A stretch of 64,000 nt of DNA from Bedellia somnulentella (GCA_963576735.1 OY755187.1:5456001-5520000), one strand, 5' to 3'; positions 34,036-45,960 are shown, numbered from the stretch's first letter. Numbers and translations are program-made. Notes: generated by a model from the letters alone, not told the origin.

Positions 34036-35160
34036 ATTTATATCTATTGAGCAATGCCTACCCTTTTTCTCTTCGAAAGGTTAAGTCATATATTCCCTTT
34101 TATTGGCATCAATATCACTTTGCTTAACATATTTGTTCATCTTTCTTACAGAAAATCAAAAAGAAAAAAATATAGACATAAATTTTTATTTATAAATTAA
34201 AATGCCTTTTTAGTGCAATAAACGTCTTTCTATAAGTATGCTAAAAACATATTGATTTTACATGAAATAATGACATTAAAAGATCAATATGGCTCGACAT
34301 ATTTCAAGAGGTTGCAGTAAGAGGATTTTAATGAAAGCTTTTCATTCAATAGTGGTTGTGATTTCAATATATTAAGAAAAGCAGCATTAAAATTTATATA
34401 GAAATGTTTGAAAACATTTGCGATAGTATTAAAATATGTTTTCTGAAGTGAAATGTTTGAATTGAAATAAAATGACATAAAGTTCGCTAGTCAAGAGCTT
34501 AAAGTGCATAACCTAACACACGCTCTCACACCTACGCGGGAGAATCAGAATTTTGTTTCTTTAGAAATACTAGCTGACACAGTAAACGTTGATTTGTCAT
34601 ACTATGTTGTGTATTGATGACGTCCGAGGCCGAGTGGATAGGTGACTAGCTTCTCGGTCCGGAGTAGTCTATTTTGACTGTACCGAGGTCAAAACGTACA
34701 TTGAAGAAAAAAAAAACCGGTGGAATATGTTTTATTTTCGATACTGAAGCCTAATTTGTGCTTTTTGAAAAAAAATACTGTATGTCTTTCTGTCTGTATG
34801 TCCGGTCATCACGTTAATTCTACCGGATCGTGAACAAATTTGGCATGAATGTAGCTTACTCACCTGGCCAACATATAAGATCATTTATCCCGGATTTCAC
34901 AAGGGTTCTCACAGGAACATCAGAAAACCATAACCTTTTAGCTCGACGGGGTGAATAGATACGCTAAGTTTAGTGATGCGGGGTGAATAGAACCATTCCA
35001 AACCAAATTCTTCCTAATGTATGTATTGTATTACCAGATCGCGCGAGTAGTTGCTTTCTGCATCGTGGTATGATTTCTTTTTTTTTCTTTTTTATAAATA
35101 CTTCAGTTCAGACTAAACTTTTGGGACAGTTCGAGGGCTGTCGGGTCAATTAATTTGCAA
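34036..35160. other. Intergenic, no clear element
   Basis: 34640-34680 has a tRNA-like A-box (GGCCGAGTGGATAGG). About 34670-34715 resembles 52617-52665 on the far side of the Bel-Pao element. No gene seen. Confidence 0.35.
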
Positions 35161-35171
35161 ATATTACAAAA

Positions 35172-35301
35172 CTAGCTTTTTGACTACATTTTGTTGCATC
35201 CAGTTTACATCCAAATACCAAAACACTATCTTAACTTCTGTTTTTTTATTAGTTACAAAAACAGGTGTTAAGATAGTGTTAATCGTAAATGAATTGTAAT
35301 A
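35172..35301 (-). repeat. Helitron-like 3' end fragment
   Basis: Minus strand, ending in CTAG followed by T at 35171. It matches the 3' end at 56600-56734 ('agaagttaagatagtgtttt', 'gatgcaacaaaatgtagtc'). The Bel-Pao insertion site begins immediately after. Confidence 0.6.
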
Positions 35302-35306
35302 TATAC

Positions 35307-35833
35307 TGTGTCACAATGACCTGGCCGATCAGGCCGATGGTGACACTCTGGGTCGGAACCTCTGGTGGAGACTCCGCCGAGATTTAACGGATCCGCAGTT
35401 CGCCCGCCCAAATACCAATAAGCAATTACTCACCAGCAGGAGCAGGGTTTTCCACAGTACGAGTGGATATTGGCAGCAAACGATGGATAATTTTCTCACC
35501 ACGTGTCCGTCGACAGTCGACCCAGCTAGGGACGTTTTGTTTAGCGACACACACACACGTTCAGATTAAAAGGTTCTTACACACGTCTTAACGTAAGTAA
35601 CACAAAATAGTATGAAAACACTCAAAGTTTTCGGGAAAAGGTTAAATAATCAAGCCGGTAATTTTAATCGTTGCACGCGCAAGGGAAGCAGCCATTACAC
35701 TCCTCGCGGTAGCTAGTCCTCACTCTGACTGGCGTGCCCTTTTCATCGGGCTTTGCTGATTGGTTGAGCGAGCGAATGACATTTGACGTATATTATTTGG
35801 CGGCAAATATGAATGTGGAACGTTGACGATACA
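35307..35833 (-). repeat. 3' LTR of the Bel-Pao element
   Basis: Bounded by TG...CA on the minus strand. It differs from 52084-52610 at three positions: near 35528 and two near 35631. A run of CA dinucleotides lies at about 35546-35558. Confidence 0.88.
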
Positions 35834-35848
35834 TACCGCCCACCAAAA
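35834..35848 (-). other. Polypurine tract of the Bel-Pao element
   Basis: The minus strand reads TTGGTGGGCGGTA directly before the 3' LTR, the expected site for plus-strand priming. Confidence 0.6.
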
Positions 35849-36024
35849 TACAGCTGGTATTTTCCGGATATAAAAAATAATAATAGCGGCAACGTTAAAA
35901 TACCTACAGTATGACGACTAACAAATAGATTCCTACGGATAACAATTGATAAATATAATGAATAAAACATAAACGAGCTACAACTAAAACGACTATTATT
36001 ACGATTAAAAAAAAAACTACTAGA

Positions 36025-37110
36025 TTACGATTCAATAGGAAGAGGACACAACTTAACTAGAGGTCGTTTGATAAGACTATCTTTAGTCTTCACGGTTGCT
36101 ACACGCACAATTCCATCATGACCGGGATGCAGTTCGCATATTCTTCCTAGAGACCATTGTAAAGGTACACGATTGTCATCTTTGATGACTACAACAGAAT
36201 TCACAGTAAGTGGCTCGGATATCTTCGTCCATTTTATGCGTTGAGTAAGCGAGGTTAAGTATTCGTTCTTCCAACGAATCCAAAAGTGTTGAACGAAAGA
36301 TTGAATTAGATGCCAACGATTAAGTCGATACAATGGAACAGAAGAATAATCTTCGTCCGGTACGCTGGTAAGAGGTTCCAGGGTCAAAAAATGACCTGGA
36401 GTCAAGACGTTTAAGTCGTTCGGATCAGTGCTCAAAGCGCACAATGGGCGCGAGTTTAAAACCGATTCAATTTGAATGAACACTGTACTGAGTTCTTCAA
36501 ATGTTAAAACTTGGCTGCCAACAATACGATACAAATGCGTCTTAGCTGCTTTTATTTGAATTTCCCACACACCACCGAAATGGGGGGCTAAAGGGGGATT
36601 GAAATCAAATTTGATATGCTCAGTCTGTGAGGCTTGTTCGATTAATAATAGGTAATTGCTGGCACCTATAAAGTTTGTTCCACAGTCTGCATGGATTATG
36701 CTGCAACGTCCACGACGACCAATGAATCGACGCAGAGCAGCTATAAAACCATCAGTGGATAGAGTGGATACCACTTCAAGATGGACTGCTTTTGTGGCAA
36801 GACAAACGAATAAACAAAGGTAAGCTTTGTCTATCTTTGCACCTCGATGAAGTCCGAGTTTAATACGAAAAGGTCCGCCGAAGTCTACGCCTACTACCGA
36901 AAACGGCTTGACTTGATTGACGCGGTAGGAAGGTAGGTCGCTCATGAATGGTTCTAATGGTTTCGGCTTAGTGCGATAACATGATATGCATTTTGATAGG
37001 CAACGACGAATAGCACGTTTCGCGGAGAGAACCCAAAAGCGTTGTAAAACTAGATAATGAGTAGTATTCTGTCCGGTATGACAATGTTTACGATGAATGG
37101 ATTCGATCAC
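36025..37110 (-). CDS. Bel-Pao integrase frame
   Basis: 361 codons. An HHCC zinc-binding N-terminus (ESIHRKHCHTGQ, then CLSKCISC) is followed by a DDE core: VVGVDFGGPF, IHADCGTNFIG and APHFGGVWEIQIKAAK. The end carries the DUF5641-like C-terminal stretch usual in Bel-Pao (VVVIKDDNRVPLQW). It overlaps the upstream frame by 23 nt in a different register. In the family RT and integrase form one polyprotein, so this break looks like an inactivating frameshift. Confidence 0.88.
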   Translation of the reverse strand: MIESIHRKHCHTGQNTTHYLVLQRFWVLSAKRAIRRCLSKCISCYRTKPKPLEPFMSDLPSYRVNQVKPFSVVGVDFGGPFRIKLGLHRGAKIDKAYLCLFVCLATKAVHLEVVSTLSTDGFIAALRRFIGRRGRCSIIHADCGTNFIGASNYLLLIEQASQTEHIKFDFNPPLAPHFGGVWEIQIKAAKTHLYRIVGSQVLTFEELSTVFIQIESVLNSRPLCALSTDPNDLNVLTPGHFLTLEPLTSVPDEDYSSVPLYRLNRWHLIQSFVQHFWIRWKNEYLTSLTQRIKWTKISEPLTVNSVVVIKDDNRVPLQWSLGRICELHPGHDGIVRVATVKTKDSLIKRPLVKLCPLPIES

Positions 37111-39253
37111 TTTGTCTGGTGAGTGGATGATCGCAAGGTAGGAGTACAGGATGCTTGTGATCGAATTCTAAACCAGCACGTGAGATACGACCACCCACCT
37201 TAAGGATACCTGTCTCATCGACAAACGGATTCAGTTTTCGAAACGGCTTGGGTAATGATTGTTTTGCATTGATACGTTGTATTTCGTTACTGAAACATGA
37301 ATTTTGTACGAATTTTACGATAATTAGTAACGATTCATAATTTTCAGTTTCAGTTGGAGGGTCAATATGACGTTTATATGAGTCTTTGGTACGAATGTTA
37401 TAAATGAATCTGCGTATGTAAGAAACGATACGAGTAATTTTGTCTAAAGATGAAAAACGTTTAAGTAGATTGTTGAAAACGGAATCGGTTGTGGGTTGCG
37501 TCGTTTCATTGGTCATCAGTACGACTGAATGACGCTCTTCGCATCGCACCATGGTATCTTCATCATTAGAAGTAAGTTTCCTTTTAGGCCAGTGATCAGA
37601 AGACTGGAGTAGCCAAGATGGACCTGACCACCACAACGAATTTTGAAGAAGATCATTAGGGAGCTGCCCTCGAGAACACACATCCGCAGGATTGTCGGCT
37701 GAAGCAACATGACGCCAGGATTTTGCTGGAAAGACTTCCTGAATGTGGCTGACGCGGTTTGCGACGAATGTGGTCCAGCGCGAAGAGTGCGATTGAAGCC
37801 AGGATAAAACTACTGTCGAGTCGGACCAAAGATTAATAGAATCGATGAGAATTTTGGCCTGATACGTGTCGAGAACGAATTTTGTTAGATCTGCAAGCAT
37901 TAAAGCTCCGCAAAGCTCCAAACGAGGCAATGAAAGTCTTTTTAGTGGAGCTACGCGGGCCTTGGCGCATAGCAGCCGAATTTGAATAGATCCATCATCG
38001 CATAAGATTCGCAAGTAGATGACAGCTCCGTAAGCAAGCTCCGAGCTATCACAGAAACCGTGCAATTCATATAAAATGGCATTATTAACGGTAAGTCGTC
38101 GTGGAATACTTAAATCCTTAAGAGCGGGCAGCTGTTGACAAAAGGCTTGCCAAATGTTAAAGATATTTTCAGGTGGTTGCTCATCCCACGATACGCCGAG
38201 AAGCCAAAGTTTCTGCAGCAAACATTTGATTTGAATGGTCAGAGGCGTTAAAAAGCCTAACGGATCGTATATCTTTGCGATTTCACTGAGGATTACTCGC
38301 TTAGTATAAGGGCGATGTGATGAACCTATATCGAATAAAAACGAGTCGAGTACTGGATTCCATTTGAGTCCGAGTACTTTGAGAGTTGGATATTGCTCAT
38401 CATAGAACGATTTAGAATCCAGAAGACAATCTTCTGGGGGAAGATCTGATAGCAACTGACGTGAATTACTAGCCCATTTTCTCAATTCAAAATGACCTAG
38501 TTTGAATAATTTGACGATTTGTGATTTAGCTTCCATCGCAATACTTAAATTTTCAAAACCGGAAACTGCATCATCAACGTATATATCGTTTGTAACTATT
38601 TGTTTAGCTAGAGGGAAACGGTCACCTTCGTCCTCTGCTAGTTGTTTGATTGTCCTACATGCAAGAAATGGTGCAGACGATACACCATACGTAACGGTGT
38701 TTAGTTTATACTCTTTTAGAGTTTGATTAGGATCTGTTCTCCAAAAGATTCTCTGATAATCCTTATGATTTTCAGAGATCAGAATTTGTCTGTACATCTG
38801 ACGTATGTCAGCCATAAATACGATCGCATGAATTCGATAATTGAGGAGAACCTCGATAATGTTAGATTGAAGTTTAGGTCCGATAAACAAAGTGTCGTTT
38901 AAAGATTTTTCATTTAGATCCTTCGCTGAGGTATCGAAAACGACGCGCAATTTAGTAGTCGTGCTATCTGGCCTAACTACGCAATGATGCGGAATGTAGT
39001 ATTTGCCGCGATTTAACTCTGATGTAGGAACGAGAGACATATGACCAGAATTTTCATAGTCTTCCATGAATTCGCGATACTGTTTGTGCAAATCAGGGTC
39101 ACGTAACAGACGACGCTCGATTGCATGGAAGCGTCTTAATGCAATGTCACGAGAACCCTCAAAAATTGGCTCCACTTCATCCTTAAAAGGAAGGCGCACC
39201 CCGTATCTACCGGATGGGTCGCGGTAGTGATCCGCCTTGTAAGATTTTCGCAT
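37088..39253 (-). CDS. Bel-Pao reverse transcriptase / RNase H frame
   Basis: 721 codons. RT motifs: FDTSAK (about residue 106), FMADIRQMYRQI (146-157, first catalytic Asp), YGVSSAPFLA (189-198) and YVDD (225-228). An RNase H-like region follows with FCDSSELAYGA and LWSDSTVVLSWL. It copies the element's RNA into DNA in cytoplasmic particles. It overlaps the Gag frame by 118 nt in another register; the natural join is lost at about 39250. Confidence 0.92.
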   Translation of the reverse strand: MRKSYKADHYRDPSGRYGVRLPFKDEVEPIFEGSRDIALRRFHAIERRLLRDPDLHKQYREFMEDYENSGHMSLVPTSELNRGKYYIPHHCVVRPDSTTTKLRVVFDTSAKDLNEKSLNDTLFIGPKLQSNIIEVLLNYRIHAIVFMADIRQMYRQILISENHKDYQRIFWRTDPNQTLKEYKLNTVTYGVSSAPFLACRTIKQLAEDEGDRFPLAKQIVTNDIYVDDAVSGFENLSIAMEAKSQIVKLFKLGHFELRKWASNSRQLLSDLPPEDCLLDSKSFYDEQYPTLKVLGLKWNPVLDSFLFDIGSSHRPYTKRVILSEIAKIYDPLGFLTPLTIQIKCLLQKLWLLGVSWDEQPPENIFNIWQAFCQQLPALKDLSIPRRLTVNNAILYELHGFCDSSELAYGAVIYLRILCDDGSIQIRLLCAKARVAPLKRLSLPRLELCGALMLADLTKFVLDTYQAKILIDSINLWSDSTVVLSWLQSHSSRWTTFVANRVSHIQEVFPAKSWRHVASADNPADVCSRGQLPNDLLQNSLWWSGPSWLLQSSDHWPKRKLTSNDEDTMVRCEERHSVVLMTNETTQPTTDSVFNNLLKRFSSLDKITRIVSYIRRFIYNIRTKDSYKRHIDPPTETENYESLLIIVKFVQNSCFSNEIQRINAKQSLPKPFRKLNPFVDETGILKVGGRISRAGLEFDHKHPVLLPCDHPLTRQSDRIHSS

Positions 39254-41322
39254 AGAATCTCTTCATGTGTATGTGGTGACGCTTGGGGAACAATGTCGAT
39301 CTTCCAAAAGCGCTCAACGATTGAGGCTAAGTCGTTATCGATTTTCGAAGAGACCTGTAGCAACGACGAAGTAATGAGTGGCGTTCTCCCTAACAAGAGC
39401 CAACCGAAGACCGAATTAAACGCGAGGGGCTGATTCGCCTTACCCTTTATCCGTTGAGGAAGAAGCGATTCAACGAAAACGTCTGCACCGAGTAAAATGT
39501 CGATAGAGCCAGGGATATCAAAGCCTGGGTCCGCTAAGGCTAACGATTGAGTGTGAGTCCAACCCGACGTGTTAAGTTTGGCTATGGGTTGGTCACCGCA
39601 TATGTTTGAAATAACGTGCATGTCTAAATCGAATAACGGCTTATTCTTTGAAGCGATTGAACATCGAATCATACCGGTGACATCAGCAGCAATACCTCCT
39701 AACCCATTGATATTTGATTCGCATGAGACTGGATTAAGATGTAAATGTTCAACTGCCTTTTGTGTAATAAAATTGTTTTGACTACCGGTGTCAAATAAGG
39801 CTCGCATAGAACTAAAAGTGCCGTCTGAATCGCGTACTTGAACTATAGCCGTAGCTAGTAAAACAGTCGTATTTATATTATTTAATTTTGGACAGTTTGA
39901 ATTTTCACCTATGGCGAACAATGATACGGATTTAGAATCTGTGGAGTTACTAGCGCTATTAGTATCTCCTTGCGCGCATAATGTTGTACGAGTATGATGA
40001 CGATGTTTACATTTTAAGCAACGAAAGATCGATTTACAATCTTTGAGCTGATGGGACGATTTGAGGCAATTAAAGCATAAGTTAGCCTCTCGGGCGTAAG
40101 ACATGCGGTCGTCTACGGATTTATCAAGAAATGATTTACAACGAGTAATTAAATGACTCTCTGAACATAAAGAGCATTTCACAACGTGTTCATTATCCCT
40201 TTTCAATGTTTGAGTTTTATTCGAGTTATCTACCAATAATGTGTGAGTCGCATTTGAACGCTTAGGATAATTATTAAAATGTTGTTTTGAAGTGGAAGGA
40301 CGCAGATTAGATTCCTTTACTTGATAAGTTACCTTGGGTGAGGTTTCAGAAAAATGATTATCGCGCAACATAGATTCGCACTTCGAATGTAAATATTGTT
40401 TTAACTGAGTATATTTTGGAATCTCGCTGCTTATGTATTTCTCTTCAAATTCCCGTCTCATTTTTGAATCTAATTTCGATAAAATATGGTATACTAGAAT
40501 GAAGTCCCAATCATCAACTGGAAGATCTTGTTTTTGTAAAATAGTTAAGTTTTCGTCAATACAATCTAAAGATCGACGAAACTCAATCGCATTATTCGTG
40601 TTGAATGAAACGTTCAAAATATCTTTCCAGCATGTGAAAGACAGTTCACGCTTGTGTTGATAACGGGCAAGTAAGGCCGCGTACGCATCGGAGTAATAAT
40701 CACCGGTTACGGGAAATTTACGAATAAGCGATAACGGATCATCGCGCAAAATCGATACTAAATATTGAAATTTCTCCACATTGGAAAGTAAATGGCAATC
40801 GTGGATTAATGAATTAAACGTATCAATGAATTCAGGCCATAGTTTTATGTCACCTGAAAACGTGGGTAATTGGATCTTCGGTAACTTCACATGAGATTTC
40901 AAAGATGACTCGAATTGAGAAGTCGAATTTAAGTAATTTTTCGTTTCGGATTTCTGTAACGATTTAAATATTGACAAAACCTTAAAATAAGTATCATCAA
41001 AACGCGCACGAATTTCATCATCATTATCATCTTCATCTGATGACGAACTTAATAGTTCGAGTATCGAGTAATGTGCAAACTCAAAATCGGATTTCATGTT
41101 TTCAATTTCATCACAATATGAAAAGAAGAAATCGCATTGTGTATCATCGGGTTTGGATTGAGTCGCCATACCGACCTCTAATGCCTTCAAAATACGGTTC
41201 AAAGCTATCGTACGCTTACGACGTAATGACGGCAAATCACTTTTTGTAAATTCTTGCTTCGGTTTAGGTTTATTCGAATGACTAAGTTTACGTATAGGTT
41301 GACGCTTCGGATTATAAGACAT
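39136..41322 (-). CDS. Bel-Pao Gag / protease frame
   Basis: 728 codons from ATG at 41322. The N-terminal half matches the DUF1759-type Gag of Bel-Pao (LPKIQLPTFSGDIKLWPEF). Zinc knuckles follow: CSLCSESHLITRC, the canonical CCHC CFNCLKSSHQLKDC, and CLKCKHRHHTRTTLC. The aspartic protease has ALFDTGSQNNFI (DTGS catalytic), followed by a DUF1758-like region with GWLLLGRTPL. The last codons run out of register into the RT region. Confidence 0.9.
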   Translation of the reverse strand: MSYNPKRQPIRKLSHSNKPKPKQEFTKSDLPSLRRKRTIALNRILKALEVGMATQSKPDDTQCDFFFSYCDEIENMKSDFEFAHYSILELLSSSSDEDDNDDEIRARFDDTYFKVLSIFKSLQKSETKNYLNSTSQFESSLKSHVKLPKIQLPTFSGDIKLWPEFIDTFNSLIHDCHLLSNVEKFQYLVSILRDDPLSLIRKFPVTGDYYSDAYAALLARYQHKRELSFTCWKDILNVSFNTNNAIEFRRSLDCIDENLTILQKQDLPVDDWDFILVYHILSKLDSKMRREFEEKYISSEIPKYTQLKQYLHSKCESMLRDNHFSETSPKVTYQVKESNLRPSTSKQHFNNYPKRSNATHTLLVDNSNKTQTLKRDNEHVVKCSLCSESHLITRCKSFLDKSVDDRMSYAREANLCFNCLKSSHQLKDCKSIFRCLKCKHRHHTRTTLCAQGDTNSASNSTDSKSVSLFAIGENSNCPKLNNINTTVLLATAIVQVRDSDGTFSSMRALFDTGSQNNFITQKAVEHLHLNPVSCESNINGLGGIAADVTGMIRCSIASKNKPLFDLDMHVISNICGDQPIAKLNTSGWTHTQSLALADPGFDIPGSIDILLGADVFVESLLPQRIKGKANQPLAFNSVFGWLLLGRTPLITSSLLQVSSKIDNDLASIVERFWKIDIVPQASPHTHEEILCENLTRRITTATHPVDTGCAFLLRMKWSQFLRVLVTLH

Positions 41323-41550
41323 GGTTATTAATTATAATTTACCTCACTAAGTAAAGACGATTTGTTTCAATAAAAACCCAACAAAGATTCCAGTTACCGA
41401 TTGCAGTGATAAGGCGTCGAACGAATGAATGACAGATGTACAGATCCACAATCATAACTTGGCCGGCGGCGACTCTGGTACTACTGTCGCCATTTTGAAA
41501 TTTCGGCCTGTCATTGTCAGTTAGTTCTTAACTAAATAAAAATTATAGGG
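41323..41550 (-). other. Bel-Pao leader next to Gag
   Basis: Untranslated sequence upstream of the Gag ATG. Where element sequence ends and foreign sequence begins is not marked by any duplication I could find. Confidence 0.4.
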
Positions 41551-41923
41551 TGACCTACGTATATAATAAATTATCACTTTCATTAATATTTTTTTGGAGT
41601 GGAAACTTTTTTTCAAAAACAATTATTTTTATGATGTATCTTTGCTTATTGATAAACGCTTTTATTTCCAGTATTCAATATAAAAATTCATGAAAATTAT
41701 TATTTATATTGTTAAATTTTATCTAAGTAGGCTAACACCGTCCGAAAAGTTGTGCGCGCATCGATAGTCATGCGGTGCGGGTTGCGGGAAGTGGGGAAAT
41801 GCTCCTGAATAAGATTTCACTTCGTATACACTGATGCGTGGGTTCTAATCCTAATGCGGGGATGTACCAATGTGTCATTTCTTAAGTAATAACTGTCTGA
41901 CATATAAAAATACAAGGCAAATA

Positions 41924-42290
41924 CGACGTGATAGCTTAATGGGTAGAACAACGGTTAACGTGCAAGCGACTATTGTTCAAATCCCGAATCGGGCCTACAC
42001 CAATTTGTCTTTTCTAAAGTCATATGTGTGGTTAATTTATCACGGTTGTTAACGGTGAGGGAAAAATCGTGAGATAACCCACATGGCTGAGTTGTACTTA
42101 GTCGTGTGACAGTGTATTCGTGGAAAACGGCGATAGGCCTGCCCCCTATCACGTGAGTATACTGTTCATGCAAAGCGTGGGTACTCTGAACACCAGGTGA
42201 CAAAGTCACGTGATGTTCAGAAGTATTAGTACCTCTGCCAAACCCCTTCGGGGGTATTCGGCGTAAACGTTCATGTTGTGTTATATATAA
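41924..42290 (+). repeat. SINE family B inside the Bel-Pao leader
   Basis: Head CGTGATAGCTTAATGGGTAG, B-box-like GTTCAAATCCC, full body and a degenerate tail. Confidence 0.8.
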
Positions 42291-42721
42291 CAAGGTTGTT
42301 AACAACAATAAAAAAGTGCCCATAAATTCACTGACCCAGCAAAATGAATGACCCAAACGATATCTGATGTTTAGAATTATTTTTTCTGTGCCACCTTTTT
42401 GGGGGATCTATGTGTGAATATAAAATGTAAAAGACAGTACACGACAAGGTAAGCCTCTAATCTACAGGATTAAAAAAATGATTTTATGTAGTTACCCACT
42501 TATTAACTCTGAGTGTCACAAGTAACAAATCCTTGAGTATAAAATAATGAGTTTGCAGAGAAGAGAACCATTGGCAGTGTTATCGCTAAAAAGAGTAAGA
42601 TAAGCAACACAGTCATGCGGGTAGACATACCAGACAAGGGCAAAAATAAATAAATATAATTAGCTTACATTAAAACGAACTTGCTTACTTACAATAATAG
42701 TTATTACATACATACATACCA

Positions 42722-42906
42722 AATTGAAAGTGTGCTCAAAAAGGCAGGCGTCCGAAGTATGAAGAATAAAAGAGCATGTATGAAAAGATTGATGGATGTA
42801 GACGAAGCAAGAGAGGTTTGCCAAGATCGTACGAAGTGGCGATCAATAGTCTCTGCCTACCCCAATGGGAATTAACGGCGTGAGTATATGTATGTATGTA
42901 TGTATG
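42722..42906 (+). repeat. 3' end of the RTE-like LINE with its natural stop
   Basis: Nearly identical to 32887-33075 of the long copy. It keeps the stop (GGGAATTAA at 42868-42876) and ends in (TATG)n, directly joined to the TIR element at 42909. Confidence 0.85.
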
Positions 42907-44072
42907 TACAGTCGCCATCAGATATATCGGAGCGGCCGAGGTACTCAAATATATCTGAGCAGCAATAAATTTCATTAAATTCTTTACGGTAAATAAGGTC
43001 AAAAAGCTCTGAACATCCAATTCGCCACAAATATATGAGCAGTGGTTTTTCAATTAAATCTGAACACCCAAATAGACAATAATATCTGAAAGCACAACTC
43101 GTCAAAGTTATCTGCTCAGACAGGGTGATCATAAATATCTGAACATTTAAGGAAAATATACCTTAAAGCACTAAGCATACAGTTTAAAATTCTTAATCGT
43201 GCTACGCTGGAATACATTTTCTACACAACCACCATTTGTAGTATAGGATCCCGCTATAAGACGACCTTCACCGGGCTGGTTAATGGATGAAAGATATTTT
43301 TTATTAAATAAAATATGTCAATAAATATATTACGAATGGGTTGTCTGAAAATTTTCAGTCCAGAGTATGATTAATTAATAATTAAAATTTCATATTTTTT
43401 TTTCAATTACACTGGCTTGGTTAATGAACAAATTCTATTCCAATCGAAAATATGAAACCTATAGAATATACAAACGTTAGGTTGTCTATTTATTTCCCGT
43501 CACAACTCTTGGGTTGGCAGGTATAAACAGGTAAATCGATACTAGTAACTTGCACCGGTCCGGTTAATGAATTAAACTAAAATAAAAATAAAGATAATTT
43601 TATTACGAACACGGTGGTATAGGGTTGTCTGCAAAAAATCAGTCCTGAATTGCGGTTGTCGAATTTTTAAAAAGTAAAATATTAGCGAGTGAGTACGTGC
43701 GACAGCGAGGTCCCAGCAAACTATCCCATGCGATAAAAGAGGACACAGCATTGCAGCTGTGTATAGTTTGTGGGTTGAATGAACAAGAGAGCGCGCATGC
43801 TATTTGTCGGTGGAAACGAAAAAGATAGCGATAGACTAGTAAATGCTACGCGTCATTTTGGAGTAGCTTAATATTAAAATATAGAAGAATGTTTTTTAAA
43901 TGTTTCTTTTTATAAATGAATTACATATGTGTGTATATATTTTATGTGATATTAAAGTATATACATCTATAGTAAATAAAAATTATCAGCAGACGAAAAA
44001 AAAACGAAAATAAAAAAAAAATTCTTTTTATTGTAATAAAATACAAATACTAAAGTTTTTTAAATTTTCAAA

Positions 44073-45960
44073 TTATTCAGGATCCGAGTCATCAGACATG
44101 TTATTGTGATCTTCAATATCAGAAAATTCTTTATCATCGTTTTCTGTTTCAGTTGTTTCGACAGTATCTTCTATTCTTAAAGGCGTATGATCCCCAATGA
44201 ATCCTACTGGTTTTAAATATCCATCGAAGACCCAACCGCAGTTTTCAGGTTGAAGTTTTACGCATACTGGATCCGCTGCATTAAGCCACATGGAACTTAC
44301 GAAAATAGTTCTTAAAATTTTCTGAATCAATGATATCCAGCATGGTGGTATAAAGTTGGAGTCGAAGCCTTTTATTTTTTTTTAAAACTGCTCGCTGTCT
44401 TCTTTGGCAGAATATTTCTTCAGAAAAATGCGATATCTCGCATCATTCACTTTGATGCAGTTCTTGACGCCATACATATTGGCAGTAAATTCTTGAACGG
44501 TGTTCATTTTTTCGTTACTGAAAATATCAGCTTCATCTGTTAGTGACGCAAAAACTGTTTGATATTTTTCATTACTCGAAAGCAGCTTAAAAGGTTTTAC
44601 TTTTCCTTTATTGTGAAATGCAGCCGTGTAATCGCAACCTGTGAACGCATGGAAGGCGGGAAGACTTTGGCACAATTTGAGTCCTAACTTCAATGCTAGA
44701 TCGGTGCAATTAATGCAATCAACAGGTTGATTACTATACAGGGTGGCGCATTCAAATCGGTCAGTATGGGAAAGTCTGAAACTATAGGACATACGAAGAT
44801 TTGTTCTTAGGAACCATGTCACCGATTTTAATAAAAAGAAAAACTGCATTCATACATTTAAAAAAAAAACTGTACCCAGCTCGGGAATCGAACCCGGTTG
44901 TTTTGAAAAAATAAACTTACACTTTTTCTATTTGGATATCGATTGTGTAGGTCTTAAGCTGTAAATGTCTCCATAAAACATGATGTCTAAAATGAATAAA
45001 ATGCATTGTTTTGACATACTTTATTTTCTCAAAGTAGGTGTTCGAAGTGAACACCATTTTTTTCAATACAATTTTCAACACGTTTAGGCAACGATCTTAC
45101 TATTGCATTTTTTATCTTCATGTGGTGAATTCGTGTTAAAATTGACTCAATGGCTGCTTTAAGGTCTTCAACGGTGTCATAGCTTGTTTTGTAAACTTCA
45201 TCCTTAACGTAACCCCATAAAAATAGTCTAGAGGCGTTAAATCGAGCGACTGTGTATCTACAATATCTACATACTTACTTTAAGTGGGCTTTTCAATTGA
45301 TTGTTAGTGTTTAATTACTGTAGATAACAAAACTTCCTTAAATGTTTAATTTAATGCAAACCACATGATACGGTGCATGTATGTAATAACTTATTATTAA
45401 TAAGTTGAGAGGTACAAACAGTCATAGAGACAATTTTACATGCCTGAACTTCTTGATTATTGTAACGGTGGTCACTTCGAACACCTACTTTGAGAAATTA
45501 AAGTATGTCAAAACAATGCATTTTATTCATTTTAGACATCATGTTTTATGGAGACATTTACAGCTTTAGACCTACACAATCGATATCAAAATAGAAAAAG
45601 TGCAAGTTTATTTTTTCAAAACAACCGGGTTCGATTCCCAAGCTGGGTACAGTTTTTTTTCAAATGTATGAATGCAGTTTTTATTTTTATCAAAATCGGT
45701 GACATGGTTCCTAAGAACAAATCTTCGTATGTCTTATAGTTTCAGACTTTCCCATACTGACCGATTTGAATGAGCCACCCTGTATAGTCTTTTTTGTTGC
45801 TGAAGTGGCAAGCCAAATTTCTGATTCTGAAATTTTGTGCATATTTCCTAACAAAATAATCAAAACATCAGTATCAGAGGCTTTAATTAAAATCCTTGAC
45901 CCTGGTTCCGCTTTATGAGCATGAAAAAAATCCTCGTATCTGCCTCTTTGTGATGACGCA
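44073..45960 (-). pseudogene. Second transposon-borne GCD-motif protein, interrupted and truncated
   Basis: Minus strand. The first part (about 45960-45785) encodes EADTRIFF, then in a shifted frame ILIKASDTDVLIILLGN. After the mariner insertion, 44734-44382 encodes LPAFHAFTGCDYTAAFHNKG and MYGVKNCIKVNDARY. A one-base shift in an A-run near 44385 leads to 44330-44073, encoding LNAADPVCVKLQPENCGW and an acidic tail. The acidic 'EAD', 'SDTDVLI' and 'GCDY' spacing resembles PIN/FEN1-type nucleases (an inference). It has the same layout as the relic at 11885-12833 but no visible Cys-rich tail. The N-terminus is missing. Confidence 0.72.
44739..45782 (-). mobile_element. Mariner-like element, 1,044 bp, internally deleted
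   Basis: TA duplications at 44737-44738 and 45783-45784; TIRs of about 300 bp starting CAGGGTGGCGCATTCAAATC. The minus strand around 45060-45260 keeps the end of a Tc1/mariner transposase (FLWGYVKDEVYKTSYDTVED, VRSLPKRVENCI). The DDE core is gone. Each TIR contains a tRNA B-box-like GGTTCGATTCCC (for example 45626-45640). Confidence 0.85.
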
